Origin: JAFDWI01 sp964544305
GTDB taxonomy: Bacteria; Actinomycetota; Acidimicrobiia; Acidimicrobiales; Iamiaceae
DNA: 64,000 nucleotides
NCBI GenBank assembly: GCA_964544305.1
Contig: CAZJAZ010000001.1
Span: 1-64,000 of the forward strand
Direction: 5' to 3'
Part shown: piece after piece, positions 1-8,596 of the stretch
Layout: each line of letters starts with the position of its first letter
How positions within the stretch are numbered: position 1 is the first letter of the stretch
Made by a program: the position numbers and the translations under genes
Notes under the pieces: generated by a model
Database searches by the model: none
What the model was told of the DNA's origin: nothing
The model's input: the letters and a program-made list of their open reading frames with translations, nothing else

Positions 1-75
1 CACCCGGATTGGATAACGCTCGCCAATACGACGTTGGTGAGACGGTTCCGGTGAGGAAGAATCGGTGGTCATCAT
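1..75 (-). CDS. Unknown protein, N-terminus only (runs off the window)
   Basis: The first 25 codons of a gene leaving the left edge are visible, beginning MMTTDSSSPEPSHQRRIG. A clear Shine-Dalgarno GGAGGT lies a few bases upstream of the paired ATG codons at 75 and 72, which supports a real start. The visible part is a polar, serine- and proline-rich leader, so no family can be assigned. It runs in the same direction as the fused ABC exporter and follows it by about 100 bases, so it could be the next gene of that transcription unit. Confidence 0.55.
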   Translation of the reverse strand, partial: MMTTDSSSPEPSHQRRIGERYPIRV

Positions 76-178
76 GCAACCTCCACACAAAGGGATTTGA
101 TGATCATTGTAGGGCGATTCGCTAGCCGAAGATAGGGGCTGATGACATTGGCCGTGCCAGTTGAAAAGGTGCCAATCG

Positions 179-3100
179 TTATCGGAAATCTGCCTCCAAG
201 GAACTTTGTGCCACGCCTTCGTAGGCATTCCAAAGGCGGGCGTACGTGCCCTTGCGGGTGATGAGCTCGTCGTGTGTGCCATCTTCGACGATCTGACCAT
301 GATCAATCACCAAGATACGATCGGCTCGAGCGGCGGTTGCGAGGCGATGCGCAATGACGATCGTGGTGCGCTGGGTGCTCACGACATCCATTGCCCGCTC
401 AATACGAGCTTCCGATGCCAAGTCGAGGTTCGACGTCGCCTCATCAAGCAACAAGATCGTCGGGTTGGCCAAGAGGGCACGTGCCAGACAAACAAGTTGG
501 CGTTGACCGGTCGACAATGTTGCGCCACGTTCGACGAGTTGATGGTCAAGGCCATCTGGCAAAGCCGCAACCAACAGATCCAAGCCAACAGCGGTGACGG
601 CATGATGCACCTCGTCATCGGTGGCGTTCGGGGCGCCGTAACACAAATTGTCTCGCAGCGTGCCAGCGAATAGATACGGTTCTTGAGGGACATATCCAAG
701 GTTTTGGCGATACTCGCTTGGATCAACCTGTCGAAGATCTGCCCCGTCGACGGTGACCGAACCGTCGGTTGGATCGTAGAAGCGAGCAATGAGCTTGACC
801 AGGGTTGATTTACCCGAACCCGTTTCGCCTACCAGTGCGACACGCTGACCTGACCGAATTGTCAGATCGACCTCGTGAAGCGCCGCAGCGGTCTGGTTCG
901 GGTAGCGAAACGAGACTGAACGGAACGAAATTGCACCCGCATCGAAGTGAACCTGGAGGGGAGTCGTCGGTGCGTTCACGCTTGGCCGTTCGGCGAGGAG
1001 CGCATCCAGTTTGCGAATGCCAGCAGCCGCGCGTTGGGCCGTGTCGAAGACGTTCGAGAACTGTTGGATCGGTCCAAAGAACTGGGTGAGATACAACAAG
1101 AACGCGACCAACACACCTACAGATAGTTCACCCGAGTTATGGAGTGATGTGCCAACGACAAGCACGACCACAATCGCAAGCGTCGAAACCGCCTCAATGA
1201 AAGCGAAATAGCCGATCTGCACTCGTAGCGCACCCATGCCGGCATTCCGGACCTGAGCATCAAGTGCAAAAAAACGATTGCGATTCACCAATTCTCGCCC
1301 ATTTGCTTGCGTGACCTGCACACCCGCAAGATTCTCCGCAAAATCCGCGAGCAGCGCAGCAATCGCATCGCGCTGGCGGTCATATGCGGGCCGAGACAGG
1401 CGATGATAGAGAACGGTTGCGATCACGACAGGAATCGTCACGGCAAACACGGCCAACGCAAGAGAAACATTCAACACAACCAGGACCACCGCAATCCCGA
1501 TAAACGCAACGAGCGCCACCGCCGCGTTCACAAGTCCATCGGAAAGTAGCTGTTGCAACGTGTCGACGTCGGACGTCAAGCGCGTGAGAAGCCGCCCCGA
1601 TCGTTCACGCTCGTAAAAATCGAGGCCGAGTCGCTGCAAATGAGCAAACACCCGAGCACGCAATGCCATCAAGATTCGTTCCGCGGCACGCCCGGTCACC
1701 AGGTTTTCAAACCAAATGACGAACATGTCGCCAAATGCCAATGCACTCGCGAGAAGGGCAATACCAACGACAACCGACAGTGAGCCGTCCGACACTCCGT
1801 GATCAAGCCCGGTTCGAATCAGGACGGGAACGAGGAGTACCGCGATGGCATCAAGCAAGACAAACAACGAGCCGAGCGCAAGTTCACCGCGCCAATGACT
1901 GAGAAATTTCCAGAACGCAAGACCTTTTGCATCGTGAGCGAACCAATCAAGTTGCAGATTGGAGCGATCTCGAATCTCGGGTAGTTGTTCGACTACCGCA
2001 CGAAGCTCTGGTGTTGCCGGCCCCAAAATACCCATCCCCATTGCACCCCGAACGGGTGCCACCGGCACTCGCGGTACCTGAGGCGTCGTTTCTGTCTCAC
2101 GCGGCGCGCGCACAATTCCATGGGACGCATCCTCACTGGGTGCGTCCATGCCACTCAGCAAGTCCCGGAACAGTCCGCTTGTTGACTCAAGTTCGTCATG
2201 GGTGCCCGACGCGACGATTCGACCCCCGTCAAGGACAACAATCCGGGACGCCAATGCAAGCGTTGATCGCCGATGCGCGATCAGAAGTGTTGTGACCCCA
2301 TCGAGTCGCACCTTGAGCCGCTCGTGAATCGCTTGCTCGACGTGGGCGTCAAGCGCTGACGTCGCATCGTCAAGGAGCACAATGTTTCGTTCTTGCAAAA
2401 GCAAGCGGGCAAGACCAATTCGTTGTCGCTGACCACCGGAAAGATTGACGCCGGCTTCGCCAACGATCTGGTCGTAGCCTTGGGGAAACGACATGATGAA
2501 TTCATGCGCCTGCGCGTCACGAGCGGCATCTTGAACCATTGCGATCGAAGCGTCAGGGCGACCATAGGCGATGTTGTCTCGGATCGTGCCTGCAAAAAGG
2601 AAAGCCTCTTCAAACGCGACACCCACGGTGGAGCGAAGCGAACGCAACGTGACGTCGCTGATCGCCGTGTCGCCAATGGTCACCAAACCCGAATCCGGCT
2701 CCACAAAACGAGTGAGTAACAGCGCGAGCGTTGTCTTCCCGCTCCCCGCCGCCCCAACGACCGCGACGCGCTCACCGGGCCGGAGCACCAACGAACAATC
2801 GGTTAGGACCTGTGGCATGTCGGGATACGAGAATTGGACCCGATCAAAAACGACTGATCCGCCGGTTGCGACAAGTTCTTGGGCCCCCGGCGCATCAACA
2901 AGAGATGGTTCCATCGAAAGGAGATCGGCGATGCGCTGCGCGCCGGCGCGCGCCTGTTGACTCGCGGCCAAAAACATGGCCAACATGCGCGTCGGTGCGG
3001 CGAGTTGCATGAGATAGGCAAAGAACGCGACCAACGTTCCGATCGTGATCGAACCATGGAACGCCATGGCGCCACCAACACCAAGGACCACAGCCTGGCC

Positions 3101-3868
3101 CAACATGGGCATGACCTGAAGGATTGACGTGAACTTTGCACGAATCCGCACCATGCGCACGCGACCGCCAAAGAGATGCTCTAATGCGTCGACGAATCGG
3201 TTGAGTTCACGCTTTTCTTGGCCGAACCCTTTCACGACCCGGACACCGGCAATCGACTCTTGTGCGACCGCGGTCATCTCGGCCTCCCGCTGCGAGGCAT
3301 CCCACGTTGCGACATACACCGTGTCACGCATGTGCCAAGCAACGCCAAACGTTGCCCCCAACACCCCAAGAGACACGACCGCAAGGAGCGGCGCGAACGC
3401 AAACATAAAACCAACTGCGAGAAGAAGCATGATCGCATTTCCGGTGATAAGCGCAATCATTTGCAACACCGAAAAGATCAGGTTCACATCGGTATTGATC
3501 CGAGCTACGAGTTGACCGGAAGGCAACTTGTTGTGCTGTTCAATGTCGAGCGACAACAGGTGATCAAAGATTGCGTCACGCAGATCTGCCTGCACACCGT
3601 ATGCCAGCATCCCTCCCGCGTAGCGACGCGTGATCGTGGTAGCGAAACGAACGACACCAATTGCAGCAAACGTTGCCACGTATGGAGCCAGTCCGTCGTC
3701 GCCAGCGATGATGACGTTGTCAATGACCGCCCGTTGGAGGACGGGAATAAAAGCAAACGCGGCCATTCCAATTGCAGCCGAGGTGATCGAAACAACCGCG
3801 GCCCATTTGTGGCGCATCACCCAGGGGCGCAGCCAGCGCAACCATCCAAATGTGCCCGGCGACTCCAC
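179..3868 (-). CDS. Fused double ABC exporter (TMD-NBD-TMD-NBD)
   Basis: A 1229-residue protein holding two complete MsbA/BmrA-like half transporters. The first membrane domain (about residues 15-320) precedes NBD1, with Walker A near 370 (GAAGSGKTT), signature LSGGQ near 476 and Walker B ending LLDD near 497. The second membrane domain (about 660-960) precedes NBD2, with Walker A GETGSGKST near 1012, signature LSTGQ near 1116 and LLLDE near 1137. NBD1 therefore has Asp for the catalytic Glu, and NBD2 has a deviant signature, the pattern of heterodimeric exporters with one degenerate ATP site. Fusions of this size are known in mycobacteria (Rv0194 type). The substrate is probably a drug or lipid, but that is inference. 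The GTG start sits 8 bases after a TACATT hexamer, so the mRNA is probably leaderless. Confidence 0.92.
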   Translation of the reverse strand: MESPGTFGWLRWLRPWVMRHKWAAVVSITSAAIGMAAFAFIPVLQRAVIDNVIIAGDDGLAPYVATFAAIGVVRFATTITRRYAGGMLAYGVQADLRDAIFDHLLSLDIEQHNKLPSGQLVARINTDVNLIFSVLQMIALITGNAIMLLLAVGFMFAFAPLLAVVSLGVLGATFGVAWHMRDTVYVATWDASQREAEMTAVAQESIAGVRVVKGFGQEKRELNRFVDALEHLFGGRVRMVRIRAKFTSILQVMPMLGQAVVLGVGGAMAFHGSITIGTLVAFFAYLMQLAAPTRMLAMFLAASQQARAGAQRIADLLSMEPSLVDAPGAQELVATGGSVVFDRVQFSYPDMPQVLTDCSLVLRPGERVAVVGAAGSGKTTLALLLTRFVEPDSGLVTIGDTAISDVTLRSLRSTVGVAFEEAFLFAGTIRDNIAYGRPDASIAMVQDAARDAQAHEFIMSFPQGYDQIVGEAGVNLSGGQRQRIGLARLLLQERNIVLLDDATSALDAHVEQAIHERLKVRLDGVTTLLIAHRRSTLALASRIVVLDGGRIVASGTHDELESTSGLFRDLLSGMDAPSEDASHGIVRAPRETETTPQVPRVPVAPVRGAMGMGILGPATPELRAVVEQLPEIRDRSNLQLDWFAHDAKGLAFWKFLSHWRGELALGSLFVLLDAIAVLLVPVLIRTGLDHGVSDGSLSVVVGIALLASALAFGDMFVIWFENLVTGRAAERILMALRARVFAHLQRLGLDFYERERSGRLLTRLTSDVDTLQQLLSDGLVNAAVALVAFIGIAVVLVVLNVSLALAVFAVTIPVVIATVLYHRLSRPAYDRQRDAIAALLADFAENLAGVQVTQANGRELVNRNRFFALDAQVRNAGMGALRVQIGYFAFIEAVSTLAIVVVLVVGTSLHNSGELSVGVLVAFLLYLTQFFGPIQQFSNVFDTAQRAAAGIRKLDALLAERPSVNAPTTPLQVHFDAGAISFRSVSFRYPNQTAAALHEVDLTIRSGQRVALVGETGSGKSTLVKLIARFYDPTDGSVTVDGADLRQVDPSEYRQNLGYVPQEPYLFAGTLRDNLCYGAPNATDDEVHHAVTAVGLDLLVAALPDGLDHQLVERGATLSTGQRQLVCLARALLANPTILLLDEATSNLDLASEARIERAMDVVSTQRTTIVIAHRLATAARADRILVIDHGQIVEDGTHDELITRKGTYARLWNAYEGVAQSSLEADFR

Positions 3869-3876
3869 GACGGCTA

Positions 3877-3882
3877 AATGTA
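3877..3882 (-). promoter_or_regulatory. -10 element of the fused ABC exporter gene (TACATT)
   Basis: On the minus strand TACATT is followed by 8 bases and then the GTG start codon at 3868, with no Shine-Dalgarno between. This predicts a transcript beginning 1-2 bases before the start codon. I see no convincing -35. Confidence 0.55.
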
Positions 3883-3911
3883 CCGACCATGGCGTGCCAA
3901 CGATGCACCAC

Positions 3912-3917
3912 TACGCT
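3912..3917 (+). promoter_or_regulatory. -10 element of pimA (TACGCT)
   Basis: TACGCT is followed by 8 bases and the ATG of pimA at 3926. No Shine-Dalgarno is present, so the message is predicted to be leaderless. Confidence 0.55.
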
Positions 3918-3925
3918 GACTCAGC

Positions 3926-4996
3926 ATGCGCATCGGCATGGTGTGTCCCTACAGCCTGTCGCTGCCCGGCGGCGTACAAGGTCAGGTTCTTGGCCTGGCT
4001 CGGGCGTTGCGTGCCCAAGGGCATGTGGTCCAAGTGCTTGGACCATGTGACGGCCCACCACCTGAGCCTGGTATTACGCCACTTGGCAATTCAATTCCCA
4101 CCGCGGCAAACGGTTCCGTCGCCCCGATAGCCCCCGACGTTTCCGCACAGCTTCGCTTTATTCGTTCGCTACGCGATGAACAGTTTGATGTCCTTCATTT
4201 GCACGAACCATTGTCTCCCGGACCAAACGTCACAGCCGCGATTATCAAACAAGCACCCTTGCTCGGCACGTTTCACGCCGCGGGTGAGTCAAAAGGGTAC
4301 GAAGTACTCGGCTCGATTGCTCGCTGGCTCGCCCGACGACTCGATCACCGGGTGGCCGTATCGAACGATGCCCGAGAACTTGCCGAACGCTATCTCGGGG
4401 GCGAGTACACGCTGCTGTTCAACGGCATCGAAGTCGATCGCTTTGCCGACGCCGCACCCACCCCCAAAGACGTGCCAACCGTGTTCTTCTTGGGTCGCCA
4501 TGAAGAACGCAAAGGCCTGCAAGTCCTCCTTGCCGCATTGCCCTACTTGCCAGCCGAGATGCGGATCTGGATTGCGGGCGACGGCCCACTGACCGCCTCG
4601 CTCAAAGCAACCTACGCGGGCGACGCTCGGCTCATTTGGCTGGGCCGAATCAGCGACACCGAACGAGCAGAACGACTTCGTGGAGCGACGCTCTATTGCG
4701 CCCCAAGCATCCGAGGTGAATCATTTGGCATCGTCTTGCTCGAGGCCATGGCTGCGGGGGCGCCCATTGTTGCAGGGAACCTGCCGGGCTACGCCAACGT
4801 TGCCCGGCCCAACATTGAAGCATTACTGGTTGAACCGAATTCGCCGCACGCGCTTGCCGATGGCATCAAGGCCGTGTTCAATGATCCGGTACTGGCAGCA
4901 AATCTCGTGGAAGCGGGCCGCAAACGAGCTGATGCGTTCTCAATGGAGAAACTTGCAACGAGCTATGTCGCGCTCTACAACCAGATCCGCCGCTAA
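3926..4996 (+). CDS. pimA: Phosphatidyl-myo-inositol alpha-mannosyltransferase (GT4)
   Basis: PimA transfers the first mannose from GDP-mannose to phosphatidylinositol on the cytoplasmic face of the membrane, the entry step to PIM, LM and LAM lipoglycans. The 356 residues start MRIGMVCPYSLSLPGGVQ, closely matching the family opening with its GG donor loop. The C-terminal Rossmann domain has GRHEERKGL near 190 and the GT4 retaining-enzyme E-x7-E (ESFGIVLLE) near 263-271. Length is normal. It is not next to pgsA and patA as in mycobacteria; those lie at 43.6-45.1 kb. The start follows a TACGCT promoter hexamer by 8 bases. Other GT4 mannosyltransferases are possible, but the N-terminal match makes PimA the best call. 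Confidence 0.88.
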   Translation: MRIGMVCPYSLSLPGGVQGQVLGLARALRAQGHVVQVLGPCDGPPPEPGITPLGNSIPTAANGSVAPIAPDVSAQLRFIRSLRDEQFDVLHLHEPLSPGPNVTAAIIKQAPLLGTFHAAGESKGYEVLGSIARWLARRLDHRVAVSNDARELAERYLGGEYTLLFNGIEVDRFADAAPTPKDVPTVFFLGRHEERKGLQVLLAALPYLPAEMRIWIAGDGPLTASLKATYAGDARLIWLGRISDTERAERLRGATLYCAPSIRGESFGIVLLEAMAAGAPIVAGNLPGYANVARPNIEALLVEPNSPHALADGIKAVFNDPVLAANLVEAGRKRADAFSMEKLATSYVALYNQIRR

Positions 4997-5014
4997 CGAA
5001 TCAGAGTGAGCTAC

Positions 5015-5020
5015 TACACT
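5015..5020 (+). promoter_or_regulatory. -10 element of lemA (TACACT)
   Basis: TACACT lies 8 bases before the GTG of the LemA gene, within the 32-base gap after pimA. It gives lemA its own probably leaderless promoter. Confidence 0.5.
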
Positions 5021-5028
5021 TTGTCGCC

Positions 5029-5577
5029 GTGCTTGTTGTTGTCATCTTGGTCGTCATTGTGCTCGTTGGCATTTTTGTCGCGGTGCAGTACAACGCACTC
5101 GTAAAGTTGCGGAATCTGGTTGATAACGCCTGGTCGCAAATCGATGTGCAATTGCAGCGCAGGGTGGATCTCATTCCGAACCTGGTAGAAACCGTCAAAG
5201 GTTACGCGGCACATGAGAAAGCGACACTTGATGCGGTGACGAATGCTCGGGCAGCGGTCATGCAAGCCGCGACACCCGGTGCAAAAGCACAGGCTGACAA
5301 TGTCTTGGCTGGCGCACTCAAGTCGTTGCTTGCCGTGTCCGAGGCCTACCCCGATCTCAAAGCCAACCAGAACTTCATGCAGTTGCAGAACGAACTCACC
5401 GAAACTGAAGACAAAGTTGCCTACGCCCGTCAGTACTACAACGACAACGTGACCCGCTTGAACACGAAAATTGAGACATTTCCCGCGATGCTCTTTGCCG
5501 GAATGGCCAAGGCCACCCATCGGGAGTATTTCGAAGTGGACCCGACGGGCCGTGGCCCCGCCAAAGTCGCCTTCTAA
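5029..5577 (+). CDS. LemA family membrane protein
   Basis: A 182-residue protein with one N-terminal membrane anchor (residues 1-20, almost all V, I, L) followed by the LemA signature, including YNALVKLRNLVDNAWSQIDV and RVDLIPNLVETVKGYA, and a helical bundle to the C-terminus. LemA proteins are anchored with the N-terminus outside and the bundle in the cytoplasm; their biochemical role is unsettled, though they often pair with M48 or TPM-domain proteins. Here the next gene is an M48-like protein beginning immediately after the stop codon (TAAATG). The GTG start is chosen because it begins the hydrophobic anchor and follows a -10 hexamer by 8 bases. Confidence 0.9.
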   Translation: MLVVVILVVIVLVGIFVAVQYNALVKLRNLVDNAWSQIDVQLQRRVDLIPNLVETVKGYAAHEKATLDAVTNARAAVMQAATPGAKAQADNVLAGALKSLLAVSEAYPDLKANQNFMQLQNELTETEDKVAYARQYYNDNVTRLNTKIETFPAMLFAGMAKATHREYFEVDPTGRGPAKVAF

Positions 5578-6315
5578 ATGAACGGGTCAGCTGATCGAAA
5601 TGCGCAACAAGGCGCGCTGATGATTGGACGCTTTGGTGCTGTTTTTTTTGTGGTTCTCTTGGTTGTAGCGACGCTGCTTGGTCTTGGCATCATCGGAATG
5701 ATCATCGCACTGGTGTTTGCTGGCGCTATCACCGTGCTGCTCGTCACGAACGCCGAAAGCTTTGTAGTCTCTGCATGCAAAGGGCAACCTGCTGACGAAG
5801 TGTCTGCCGCACGTTTCCATAATGTGTTGGAAGGATTGTGTGTCAACGCGGGAGTAACAAGACCGAAAGTCTTTATCGTTGACGACTCGGCTGCCAATGC
5901 GCTGTGCACAGGACATTCTCCAAAGCGAGGTGTCATTGTGATCACATCGGGCCTTCTAGAACTCCTTGACCGCGTTGAGCTCGAAGGCGTCGTTGCTCAT
6001 CTGTTGTGTCAAATCAAAAGCGGCGATGCCATCACGTCAACAATCGCGATTCCAATGTTGGCGACGAGGAGTCGATTGAAAGACCTGCCTGAGCGTCGGG
6101 CACAGGCCGATCTCGAAGGCGTTGCGCTCACCCGCTATCCACCAGGGCTGATTTCGGCCCTTGAAAAGCTCACGAAAGTACCGGTTGCCCCGGCCAACGC
6201 AAGTAAATCATGCGATGCGTTGTGGTTCGTGGCACCGCACGGTGAGAGTCAAATCGAAAGTGCTCAAGGCACCTTTGGATTACCGGAACGGATCGAACGG
6301 CTACGCGAACTCTAG
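5578..6315 (+). CDS. M48 (HtpX-like) peptidase homologue lacking the catalytic motif
   Basis: A 245-residue membrane protein with two adjoining hydrophobic segments (about 14-60) followed by an HtpX-like domain. LDRVELEGVVAHLLCQIKSGD near 130-150 aligns with the M48 block L-x-x-x-E-LEGV-x-AHE-x-x-H-x-x-x-x-D, but the zinc motif HExxH reads HLLCQ: the Glu is Leu and the second His is Gln. The later block (QADLEGVALTRYPPGLISALEKL, near 175) keeps the fold but lacks the usual third ligand Glu. It is intact, in frame and starts right after lemA, so it looks like a retained pseudoenzyme rather than decay. It may act as a structural partner of LemA. Fold assignment is good; loss of proteolysis is inferred from the missing residues. 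Confidence 0.82.
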   Translation: MNGSADRNAQQGALMIGRFGAVFFVVLLVVATLLGLGIIGMIIALVFAGAITVLLVTNAESFVVSACKGQPADEVSAARFHNVLEGLCVNAGVTRPKVFIVDDSAANALCTGHSPKRGVIVITSGLLELLDRVELEGVVAHLLCQIKSGDAITSTIAIPMLATRSRLKDLPERRAQADLEGVALTRYPPGLISALEKLTKVPVAPANASKSCDALWFVAPHGESQIESAQGTFGLPERIERLREL

Positions 6316-6318
6316 AAT
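6313..6318 (+). promoter_or_regulatory. -10 element of pdxS (TAGAAT)
   Basis: TAGAAT overlaps the stop of the preceding gene and is followed by 6 bases and the ATG of pdxS, placing the predicted first transcribed base at the start codon. Confidence 0.6.
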
Positions 6319-6324
6319 TGACGT

Positions 6325-7230
6325 ATGGCACTTCCAGCTTCTGACCCTTCTCAATCAATTATCGGATCAACTCGGGTGAAACGCGGTCTCGCCGAGATGC
6401 TCGCGGGCGGGGTGATCATGGACGTTGTCGACCCCGAACAAGCCAAGATCGCGGAAGATGCTGGAGCAGTAGCCGTCATGGCACTCGAACGTGTGCCATC
6501 AGATATCCGACGCGATGGCGGTGTCGCTCGTATGTCTGATCCAGAAATGATCGAAGGCATCAAAGAGGTTGTGACCATCCCTGTCATGGCCAAAGCCCGC
6601 ATCGGGCATTTTGCTGAAGCACAGATTCTTGAGTCGCTTGGCGTTGACTACGTCGACGAATCTGAGGTGCTCACCCCGGCCGACGAAGCACACCATATTG
6701 ACAAGTGGGCATTTACCGTGCCGTTTGTTTGTGGTGCAACCAACTTGGGCGAAGCGCTTCGTCGGATCAGCGAGGGAGCCTGCATGATCCGATCCAAAGG
6801 TGAGGCCGGTACGGGCAACATCGTCGAAGCGGTGCGTCACCTTCGATCGATTCTTGGTGATATTGCAAAGATCACGAAGGCCGACTCGGCTGAACTCTAT
6901 GCATGGGCGAAAGAACTCCAAGCACCCATTGATCTCGTGACCGAAGTTCATCACACTGGCAAATTGCCCGTTCCCCTGTTTTGCGCAGGCGGAATTGCAA
7001 CACCCGCGGACGCGTCGCTGGTGATGCAACTCGGTGCCCAAGCCGTATTCGTTGGGTCCGGTATTTTCAAGTCGGATGATCCGGCCACTCGCGCGAAAGC
7101 CATTGTGGAAGCAACATTGCATTTCAATAACCCTGCCATGGTGGCAAAGGTAAGTCGCGGGCTCGGCAAAGCAATGGACGGGCTTGAGATTGGCGGTCTC
7201 GAAACAACATTCTCGCAGCGAGGCTGGTAG
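6325..7230 (+). CDS. pdxS: Pyridoxal 5'-phosphate synthase, lyase subunit
   Basis: PdxS condenses ribose 5-phosphate, glyceraldehyde 3-phosphate and ammonia into PLP as a dodecamer with PdxT. The 301 residues show the full family pattern: VKRGLAEMLAGGVIMDVV at the start, the Schiff-base lysine in PVMAKARIGHF near 90, KGEAGTGN near 155, and the C-terminal IGGLETTFSQRGW near 288-300, close to the usual ending. Length is normal. It is followed by pdxT, and the two are presumably co-transcribed with yebC. The ATG lies 6 bases after TAGAAT with no Shine-Dalgarno. Confidence 0.97.
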   Translation: MALPASDPSQSIIGSTRVKRGLAEMLAGGVIMDVVDPEQAKIAEDAGAVAVMALERVPSDIRRDGGVARMSDPEMIEGIKEVVTIPVMAKARIGHFAEAQILESLGVDYVDESEVLTPADEAHHIDKWAFTVPFVCGATNLGEALRRISEGACMIRSKGEAGTGNIVEAVRHLRSILGDIAKITKADSAELYAWAKELQAPIDLVTEVHHTGKLPVPLFCAGGIATPADASLVMQLGAQAVFVGSGIFKSDDPATRAKAIVEATLHFNNPAMVAKVSRGLGKAMDGLEIGGLETTFSQRGW

Positions 7231-7258
7231 TGCACCGAGCGGCAGGAGAGCCTCCGGG

Positions 7259-7840
7259 ATGGGCGCGCAGGTCGGTGTGCTCGCGCTGCAAGGAGCGGTC
7301 GAAGCACACATAGAAGCGTTTGCTGATCTCGGAGTGAAGGCAATGAAAGTGCGCGACGTCGACACACTCGCGCATGTTGATGCACTCGTTATCCCAGGTG
7401 GAGAATCAACCACCATGTCGATGCTACTTGAGCACACTGGGCTGCGCGGCGCGATTCTCAAGCGAAAGGATGAAGGTTTACCGATCTTTGGGACGTGTGC
7501 AGGCATGATTCTGTGCGCACACGCCATTCTTGATGGTCGAGTCGATCAAGAACCATTGGATGCCATTGATCTCGTCGTGCGACGCAACGCGTTTGGTCGG
7601 CAAGTGGACTCGTTTGAATGTGACCTTGACGTCAAAGGCTTCCAATCGCCGTTCCCTGCGGTGTTCATTCGTGCCCCAATCGCGGAGGAAGTAGGAGCGA
7701 GCGTCGAAGTACTTGCTCGGGTAAACGGGCATCCGGTCCTGTGTCGAAACAACACAACACTTGTGAGTTCCTTCCACCCTGAACTCTCCGCCGACCGACG
7801 CATCCATCAACTGTTCTTAGAATTTATCGCGAGTACCTGA
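7259..7840 (+). CDS. pdxT: Pyridoxal 5'-phosphate synthase, glutaminase subunit
   Basis: PdxT hydrolyses glutamine and channels ammonia to PdxS. The 193 residues begin MGAQVGVLALQGAVEAHIEA, with PGGESTTM near 45-52, the nucleophile cysteine in FGTCAGMIL near 80 and the catalytic His-x-Glu in SSFHPELS near 171-178. The ATG at 7259 is preferred because GGAGAG lies 8 bases upstream and it begins the conserved first strand; an upstream extension would overlap pdxS. It directly follows pdxS by 28 bases. Confidence 0.95.
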   Translation: MGAQVGVLALQGAVEAHIEAFADLGVKAMKVRDVDTLAHVDALVIPGGESTTMSMLLEHTGLRGAILKRKDEGLPIFGTCAGMILCAHAILDGRVDQEPLDAIDLVVRRNAFGRQVDSFECDLDVKGFQSPFPAVFIRAPIAEEVGASVEVLARVNGHPVLCRNNTTLVSSFHPELSADRRIHQLFLEFIAST

Positions 7841-7849
7841 GAGGAAATT

Positions 7850-8596
7850 ATGTCTGGACATTCCAAATGGGCCACCATCAAGCATCAAAAAGGTGCCAAA
7901 GACAAGGCCCGCGGAAAGCTGTTCGCCAAGCTGATCCGCCAAGTGGAAGTTGCAGCGCGCGAGGGCGGTGGTGACCCAGATTCAAATCCCACGTTGCGCA
8001 CAATGTTCCAAAAAGCCCGGGATAATTCGGTGCCGTTAGACACGATCGAACGTGCGATCAAGCGTGGGACGGGCGAGCTCGAAGGCGTGACCTATGAGTC
8101 AATCACCTATGAGGGGTATGCCCCTGGTGGCATTGCGGTGCTTGTAGAGGTACTTACCGACAACCGCAATCGCACCGGACCAGAGATTCGCACCTTGTTT
8201 TCTCGAAATGGAGGGAGCCTGGCAGAACCAGGCGCGGTTGCGTGGCAATTCGAGCGAACCGGTCTGATTACGGTTGATGGCGGCGCTGATGAAGATGATC
8301 TCATGTTGGCAGCCATCGATGCTGGGGCAACAGACGTCGCGCGTGCGGGTGATGCATGGCAGGTGACGACTGCCCCAACGGATCTCCACACCGTCCAAGA
8401 TGCACTTCGAGCCGCCGAGTTTGCGATCGATTCAGCAGATCTCACAATGGTCCCCACTTCGCTTGTCGAAGTTGGCGATATCGATGCGGCACGCCCAGTT
8501 GTGCGAGTGCTCGAAGCACTCGACGATCATGATGACGTGCAAGCAGTCCATGCAAACGCAGATATTGCGGATGACGTCATCGAAGCGCTTGGCTAA
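7850..8596 (+). CDS. yebC: YebC/TACO1 family protein
   Basis: A 248-residue member of the YebC/PmpR/TACO1 family, starting MSGHSKWATIKHQKGAKDKARGKLF, the invariant opening. It continues with GGGDPDSNPTLRTMFQKARDNSVP and ENRNRT-like (TDNRNRTGPEIR) blocks and ends in the third domain. Family members were called transcriptional regulators; recent work links several to helping ribosomes through difficult sequences. AGAGGAAAT gives a good ribosome-binding site 9 bases after pdxT, so it belongs to the pdxST operon. Its TAA stop interlocks with the TAG of the convergent membrane glycosyltransferase in a 4-base CTAA overlap. Confidence 0.96.
   Translation: MSGHSKWATIKHQKGAKDKARGKLFAKLIRQVEVAAREGGGDPDSNPTLRTMFQKARDNSVPLDTIERAIKRGTGELEGVTYESITYEGYAPGGIAVLVEVLTDNRNRTGPEIRTLFSRNGGSLAEPGAVAWQFERTGLITVDGGADEDDLMLAAIDAGATDVARAGDAWQVTTAPTDLHTVQDALRAAEFAIDSADLTMVPTSLVEVGDIDAARPVVRVLEALDDHDDVQAVHANADIADDVIEALG

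Noticed and set aside
161..673. Plus-strand open frame opposite the second ATPase domain of the fused ABC exporter
   Set aside because: Antisense shadow of conserved ATPase motifs; His- and Cys-rich random composition.
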